From positions 62,001 through 126,000 of the forward strand of contig NZ_CP166919.1 of assembly GCF_041379765.1 (NCBI RefSeq): a DNA stretch of 64,000 nt, written 5' to 3'. Position numbers and translations under genes: made by a program. Below are positions 60,037 to 64,000 of this stretch, one piece after another. The notes beneath the pieces were generated by a model. The model did not search any database. It saw nothing but the letters and a program-made list of their open reading frames with translations, and was not told the DNA's origin. This stretch comes from Thalassotalea sp. Sam97. Lineage in GTDB: Bacteria > Pseudomonadota > Gammaproteobacteria > Enterobacterales > Alteromonadaceae. How positions within the stretch are numbered: the first letter of the stretch is position 1; every line of letters begins with the position of its first letter.

Positions 60037-61050
60037 TCACGTGTTTTTTAGGTGGCGCTTCTGTTCGATAACTTTATCCAGATAACGATTTAACTTGAGC
60101 TTTTTGTTGATGTTTAACTGTAAGTATTCATCAATATCTTTGAGGCTAATATTAATACTATTGGCATCTTCTAATAACTGAGTTGGCAATATAGTATTAT
60201 CATTTGCAGGCAAGGTTGCATTGTCATTAGTTAGCGGACCAAGTTCTAAAGCAAATTCGTTAAGGACATTCTCGATATCAGTCGCCTTAAACAGTTTGAT
60301 ATCATTTAAATAGCCATATAGTAAAACTCGGTCCATTAACAAGTTAACTTTGCGAGGAATGCCGCCACTCTTGTGATGCAATACAGGTAAGCAATCATCA
60401 CTTATGAGCCTTTCTTGTGCACCTCCAGCTCGATTCAAACGGTGATGGATATACTCTTCCAGCTCATCCATAGTCAATGGTTTTAAGTGGTAAGAGGCAA
60501 TAATTCGTTGCCGAAATTGCTCCATGTTCGGGTGCTGTAGTTGTTGTTTAAGCTCGACTTGACCAAGTAAAAAGCTTTGCAATAGAGGTTTGTTATCTTG
60601 TTGAAAATTAGAAAGCATGCGCAACTCTTCTATGGTTTCCATAGGTAAGTTCTGTGCTTCATCGACAAGCAATAAGGCACGTTTACCAACGGAGTGGAGT
60701 TTTAACAGAAAACTTTCAATGGCGTGTAAAATGCCAGCTTTATTGCTTTTATCTACACTCAGGTGAAATTGTTCGGCAATAATAATGAGCAAGTCTAGCG
60801 GTGATAAGTTTGAGCTAACAATCTGTATGGCGATAATGTCTTCGCTATTAATATCGGCCAATATACTGCGCGCGAGCATGGTTTTGCCAGTGCCTATGTG
60901 ACCGGTAATAACGATAAAGCCTTCACCTTGTTGCAAGCCATACTTTAAATACGCCATAGCTTGGCTATGTTCTTTTGAACCAAAAAAGAATTTAGGATCA
61001 GGACTTAGCTGAAACGGTTTCTCGGTTAACTGATAAAATTTTTCGTACAT
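60037..61050 (-). CDS. XrtA/PEP-CTERM system-associated ATPase (GspA/ExeA-like AAA)
   Basis: A 337-residue AAA ATPase. It starts MYEKFYQLTEKPFQLSPDP, the hallmark of the ExeA-like family. Walker A GHIGTGKT is at 50-57 and Walker B LLLVDEAQNL near 130. The C-terminal ~60 residues are polar and variable. The family is typical of exosortase-A polysaccharide clusters; its exact task is unknown, though it may power or control assembly at the envelope. It is the last gene of the operon, two bases after the outer-membrane protein gene. Confidence 0.9.
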   Translation of the reverse strand: MYEKFYQLTEKPFQLSPDPKFFFGSKEHSQAMAYLKYGLQQGEGFIVITGHIGTGKTMLARSILADINSEDIIAIQIVSSNLSPLDLLIIIAEQFHLSVDKSNKAGILHAIESFLLKLHSVGKRALLLVDEAQNLPMETIEELRMLSNFQQDNKPLLQSFLLGQVELKQQLQHPNMEQFRQRIIASYHLKPLTMDELEEYIHHRLNRAGGAQERLISDDCLPVLHHKSGGIPRKVNLLMDRVLLYGYLNDIKLFKATDIENVLNEFALELGPLTNDNATLPANDNTILPTQLLEDANSINISLKDIDEYLQLNINKKLKLNRYLDKVIEQKRHLKNT

Positions 61051-61052
61051 AA

Positions 61053-62663
61053 TTAAAATAACTTTTCAAATTGCACGGACAAGCGATTTTCTTCGTAGTT
61101 ATAAATGCTACTCGAATCACGATTGACATGCTGTGCGCTATATTGTGTGGAAACTTTTTGACTTAGTTGTTGCTGCCACGCAAGTCTGTAAATTCGATAA
61201 TGGTCTTGTTGGCGGATATCGGTATTATTGGTATCACCACCAAAGGTGATACGGTTGTATGATGTTGAAAGTTCTAATGTATTATGTCTATTAAGCGCTC
61301 TATTAATACGAAAAGAGGCTGATTGATACTCATCTTCATTATTGGAATCTAAATTGTTACGACGAGTGTGGTTCACATTGAGTTGGTATGAATTGCGTCT
61401 ACCATTGAAGTCCAAACTCATAGTTAACGCTTTGTTTAGAGTGAAGCTTTTGTTTTCATCGGCAATCAATTCTCTATAGCTAGTCGCTAAGTAGTAATTA
61501 CTGAGATCTTCGTTATCAGAAGGTTCAAATAGACATTGTTCTATGTTGCTAGGATCAGCAGTTAGGCACCAAACATTGATAAGGTCACCTTCGACGTATT
61601 CGAGCCTATCGAAAGCATCTAGCGTTTCATCATAGGCTAATGAGACGGTTAGGCGTTTATGACGATGTGAAAATGATCCCTGATAAGCATCTCCAAAAAA
61701 ACGCTTATAGTAGCTGGCTATCAATTTGGTTCTAGGTGATGGTTGCCAGCTTACATAAGCGCTAACATGATCATCCGCCTGCTGCCCCTCATCTAGTTGG
61801 TTATTTTGTTGTACCCAATTATAAGCAAGTTCAACATCGATTAACTTGCCTACTCGCCAACTGAGCCCAGCTCCCAAAGAGCGATTACCAACAATTGTAT
61901 TATTATTGATATTGCCACTGGTATCTTCATCGTAATAGCGTACAAATGGGTTAATGTGATAATTACTGATCAAACCAAGTTGGGCCTCGATATTGTAAAA
62001 TCGACCCGTTAATGTATCGTTTTCATAATCGTTATAAAGTCCGTTCAATCGCCAAAAGATTGTTCGACTAGCGACGCCGCTGTTACCACTAAGTGTGGCA
62101 TTATAGCCTTTTCGCTCCGATAAATTATCTTTATAGCCTGTGTTAGTAAACGCTATTTGACCAGTAATGCCAAAGGCACTTGATTCTGTAGCGTAGCTCA
62201 AACCATAGCTGCTATTTGTAGATTCAACTGTATCGCCACTCACTATATCTGCAAGAGCATTACGAGAATTCGAAGCACTTATATTGCCTATTTGGTGAGA
62301 GCCGAATAAATTAAACCCTGTATTAGCGAGTTTGATTTGTGCATTGATATCTGCGCTATTGAAACCGCTATCAAGGTCGTGGTTATGGCTATAGAAAGCG
62401 CGAATGTGCTCATAACCTCCTTCTAAAGAGATGTCCCGCCCTTGATAGCCAATCATTATTCCAGGTGTGACCAAAGTCACTAGGGACTCTGTCTCCTGCT
62501 CTGTCGTTAATTGGACATTATCCGAATATACAATCTCTGCAGTGAGTTTAGGTGCTAGCTGCAAACCTTGTCCATAACTAATGTTAGGCATCATCAGCAG
62601 GCTGATTAATGCGCCTGCTGAGGCATATTTGTTTTTATTATTTGGTGCCGTAGCCATAGCCAT
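61053..62663 (-). CDS. XrtA/PEP-CTERM system-associated outer-membrane protein (TIGR03016-like)
   Basis: A 536-residue protein with an N-terminal signal region (YASAGALISLLMMPNISYG), then a long series of amphipathic strands and a C-terminal Phe (RLSVQFEKLF), as for an outer-membrane beta-barrel. Motifs such as LAPKLTAEIVYSDNVQL near the N-terminus and GAGLSWRVGKLIDVELAYNW fit the TIGR03016 family found in exosortase-A clusters. It likely helps export exopolysaccharide. The start overlaps the tyrosine-rich tail of the autokinase gene by 26 bases. Confidence 0.88.
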   Translation of the reverse strand: MAMATAPNNKNKYASAGALISLLMMPNISYGQGLQLAPKLTAEIVYSDNVQLTTEQETESLVTLVTPGIMIGYQGRDISLEGGYEHIRAFYSHNHDLDSGFNSADINAQIKLANTGFNLFGSHQIGNISASNSRNALADIVSGDTVESTNSSYGLSYATESSAFGITGQIAFTNTGYKDNLSERKGYNATLSGNSGVASRTIFWRLNGLYNDYENDTLTGRFYNIEAQLGLISNYHINPFVRYYDEDTSGNINNNTIVGNRSLGAGLSWRVGKLIDVELAYNWVQQNNQLDEGQQADDHVSAYVSWQPSPRTKLIASYYKRFFGDAYQGSFSHRHKRLTVSLAYDETLDAFDRLEYVEGDLINVWCLTADPSNIEQCLFEPSDNEDLSNYYLATSYRELIADENKSFTLNKALTMSLDFNGRRNSYQLNVNHTRRNNLDSNNEDEYQSASFRINRALNRHNTLELSTSYNRITFGGDTNNTDIRQQDHYRIYRLAWQQQLSQKVSTQYSAQHVNRDSSSIYNYEENRLSVQFEKLF

Positions 62664-63609
62664 AACCGTAGTAGCCGTAGTTATCCTTATGTGAGTGGAT
62701 CGCTTTATTCATGACAGTGCCTTTTGCTAAGCTATCGGGTAATAGCTCGTTGGCTTTTTGAATTTCATGAATGCTTGAGCGGTTTTCTTCGACAACAATC
62801 AAGGCTTGCCCCATCAATTGGCCAAGAATTGCTGTTTCATTAATACCTAAAAGAGGTGGGGTATCGAACACAACCAGGCGGTCACTATAGCGTTGTGATA
62901 GTTGAGTACAAAGTGCCGCCATTTTTTCACTTGCCAATAGCTCATTTGCTAAATAGTGATACCGGCCTGAAGGAATAATACGAAAATTATCGACATTGGT
63001 GGGATAAATAATATCGGCTATATCGTCTACATCTCCTAGTAGGTAATCAATTAACCCTGGACGATTTTCAAAGCCAAGAGTCTTGGGAATACTTGGTTTT
63101 AATACGTCTGCATCTATTAGTAGTACGGTTTTGTCTTGCTCTAGGGCGACGCTAACCGCAAGATTAATTGAGATAAATGTCTTGCCTTCGTTTGCTTGAG
63201 ATGAAGTTATCATTACTAAGTTAGAGTTGTGTAATGTTCTTGCCATCGCCCCGAATGCGTTGTTAATGAGTTTACGCTTGATTTGTTTGAACTCCCCTCG
63301 CAATAATGATTGCTCTTTTCTAAGTTCGGCTTCTTCCTCATTGTTTGCTTGCTCAAGCTTAAACGGTGTAAGAAAATGATTGTTTATCATTCGTTTATGG
63401 CAAAGCTTGATTACATCATTAGCTCTTGATGTGTCTTTGTCATTAGCTAACGGTGATGGTGCTGTCGTTGAGATATCATCAATAGCTTGTTTAGTTACTG
63501 GTTCAAGATCAGCTGTTACCTCACTAGGCGTAACATCCTTATGTGGCTCTTCGTTAATCAAAGCTTGCTCATCGATTTTTTTTTGTAATGCTTTTTGAAT
63601 GGTCGACAT
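62638..63609 (-). CDS. XrtA-associated tyrosine autokinase (BY-kinase)
   Basis: A 323-residue bacterial tyrosine kinase of the free-standing cytoplasmic type. Walker A' ITSSQANEGKTF is near 135, the second Asp-rich motif is VLLIDADVLKPS, and Walker B is LVVFDTPPLL. The C-terminal tail YGYYGYGYGYGTK has six Tyr for autophosphorylation. With the chain-length determinant directly upstream it controls polymer length and export. The start MSTIQKALQKK abuts the stop of that gene. Tail phosphorylation cycles are known from Wzc/CapB relatives. Confidence 0.93.
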   Translation of the reverse strand: MSTIQKALQKKIDEQALINEEPHKDVTPSEVTADLEPVTKQAIDDISTTAPSPLANDKDTSRANDVIKLCHKRMINNHFLTPFKLEQANNEEEAELRKEQSLLRGEFKQIKRKLINNAFGAMARTLHNSNLVMITSSQANEGKTFISINLAVSVALEQDKTVLLIDADVLKPSIPKTLGFENRPGLIDYLLGDVDDIADIIYPTNVDNFRIIPSGRYHYLANELLASEKMAALCTQLSQRYSDRLVVFDTPPLLGINETAILGQLMGQALIVVEENRSSIHEIQKANELLPDSLAKGTVMNKAIHSHKDNYGYYGYGYGYGTK

Positions 63610-64000
63610 TAGAAAAACCTTTTTACATGAGGTTGAATTAAATCTGGTACTTGGAAATAAATAATAAACAACACGAGTATTGCGAATAAAACACTAGTCG
63701 AGACTATAAATAACCTGTTTTGGCGTTTATATTTGGTCATGATATTCAGATTTTCAGTCGCAGATATTACGCCAAAGACGGGCAGTTTTGTGGTTCTGGT
63801 TAACTGATTGCTAGATATCACAGTAGGATTTATTTGTATCTGTAAAAAAGCAATCCCAAAGCCCGCGGCGAGCGCAACAATGAAGGAAGCAATAAAGTAT
63901 AGCACTCGATATGGACCACTTGGCTCTAGAGGCAATTTGGGAGGGTCAATGACTCGAAATTGTATTTTTTCGGTTGTTCTTTCTGCCTCTTGCGCCAGCA
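63609..64000 (-). CDS. XrtA system polysaccharide chain-length determinant, C-terminal part (partial)
   Basis: The open frame runs from the window edge to a stop at 63609-63611. It has the Wzz-type end: a Pro-rich DPPKLPLEPSGPYR just before the last-but-one membrane segment (LYFIASFIVALAAGFGIAFLQ), then a short cytoplasmic loop and a last segment (LFIVSTSVLFAILVLFIIYF). The first visible Met-like codon at 63935 is an internal Leu, so the true start is outside the window. It is the Wzz-like inner-membrane partner of the autokinase encoded behind it. Confidence 0.88.
   Translation of the reverse strand, partial: LAQEAERTTEKIQFRVIDPPKLPLEPSGPYRVLYFIASFIVALAAGFGIAFLQIQINPTVISSNQLTRTTKLPVFGVISATENLNIMTKYKRQNRLFIVSTSVLFAILVLFIIYFQVPDLIQPHVKRFF

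Overview
The window reads as a chromosomal segment of a marine gammaproteobacterium of the order Alteromonadales, most likely Colwelliaceae (Thalassotalea/Colwellia-like). This rests on moderate-to-low GC content, a 16S rRNA of gammaproteobacterial type, and gene neighbourhoods shared with E. coli and Shewanella/Vibrio relatives (comM next to an ilv leader, rpoH-ftsXEY-rsmD, hdfR/maoP, ccoG, srkA-dsbA, glmS). The genus is an inference; a 16S database search would settle it.

Layout. (1) 1-7.2 kb: end of ilvY, comM, then a branched-chain amino-acid operon that begins with a short leader peptide (Ile-Leu-Leu-Val-Ile-Ile) and a strong attenuator hairpin, followed by ilvE, ilvD and ilvA. The ilvG/ilvM genes usual after such a leader are absent. 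ubiK is convergent. (2) 7.4-14.4 kb: rep helicase, then on the minus strand rpoH, ftsX, ftsE, ftsY, with rsmD divergent. (3) 14.4-21.1 kb: dodecin, a YjaG-like protein, a 627-residue coiled-coil protein, MarC, a Wzi-like outer-membrane protein and three small housekeeping proteins (DUF465, a DksA-type zinc finger, VF530). (4) 21.4-25.2 kb: an organoarsenical efflux operon arsR-gapdh-arsJ with a visible operator/promoter, followed by a Gfo/Idh oxidoreductase. (5) 25.3-30.9 kb: YghU-type GST, divergent hdfR/maoP, a GshB-like ATP-grasp ligase, and a fusion of an N-formylglutamate-amidohydrolase-like domain to a DUF1704/QEGLA metallopeptidase. (6) 31-41.2 kb: glmS with a DeoR-family regulator, hutG-hutF, ccoG-srkA-dsbA, a secreted SNase-like nuclease, and an unusual protein made of two SSB-like OB folds. 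(7) 41.3-45.8 kb: an MBOAT/SGNH-like O-acylation pair and a SulP transporter. (8) 46-51.9 kb: tRNA-Arg(CCG) and a complete 16S-23S-5S operon with two tandem promoters and no spacer tRNA. (9) 52-64 kb: a polysaccharide region with a beta-helix protein, manB and manC, then the exosortase-A (XrtA/PEP-CTERM) regulatory pair prsK-prsR and part of the associated polysaccharide export operon (ATPase, outer-membrane protein, tyrosine autokinase, chain-length determinant).

The most striking observation is in prsK. The gene is split by a frameshift exactly at three tandem copies of an 8-bp unit (57536-57559). Two copies would restore one 689-residue histidine kinase. This is either slipped-strand phase variation of the switch controlling exopolysaccharide, a recent knockout, or an assembly error. 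The second candidate for an under-described system is the ATP-grasp plus amidohydrolase-QEGLA-peptidase fusion beside maoP, which has the form of a small-molecule or peptide-tag ligase with its own hydrolase. Other points of note are the ilv leader that controls an operon without acetolactate synthase, and the tailless double-OB SSB-like protein next to a secreted nuclease.

No CRISPR array, insertion sequence, prophage or integron was seen.
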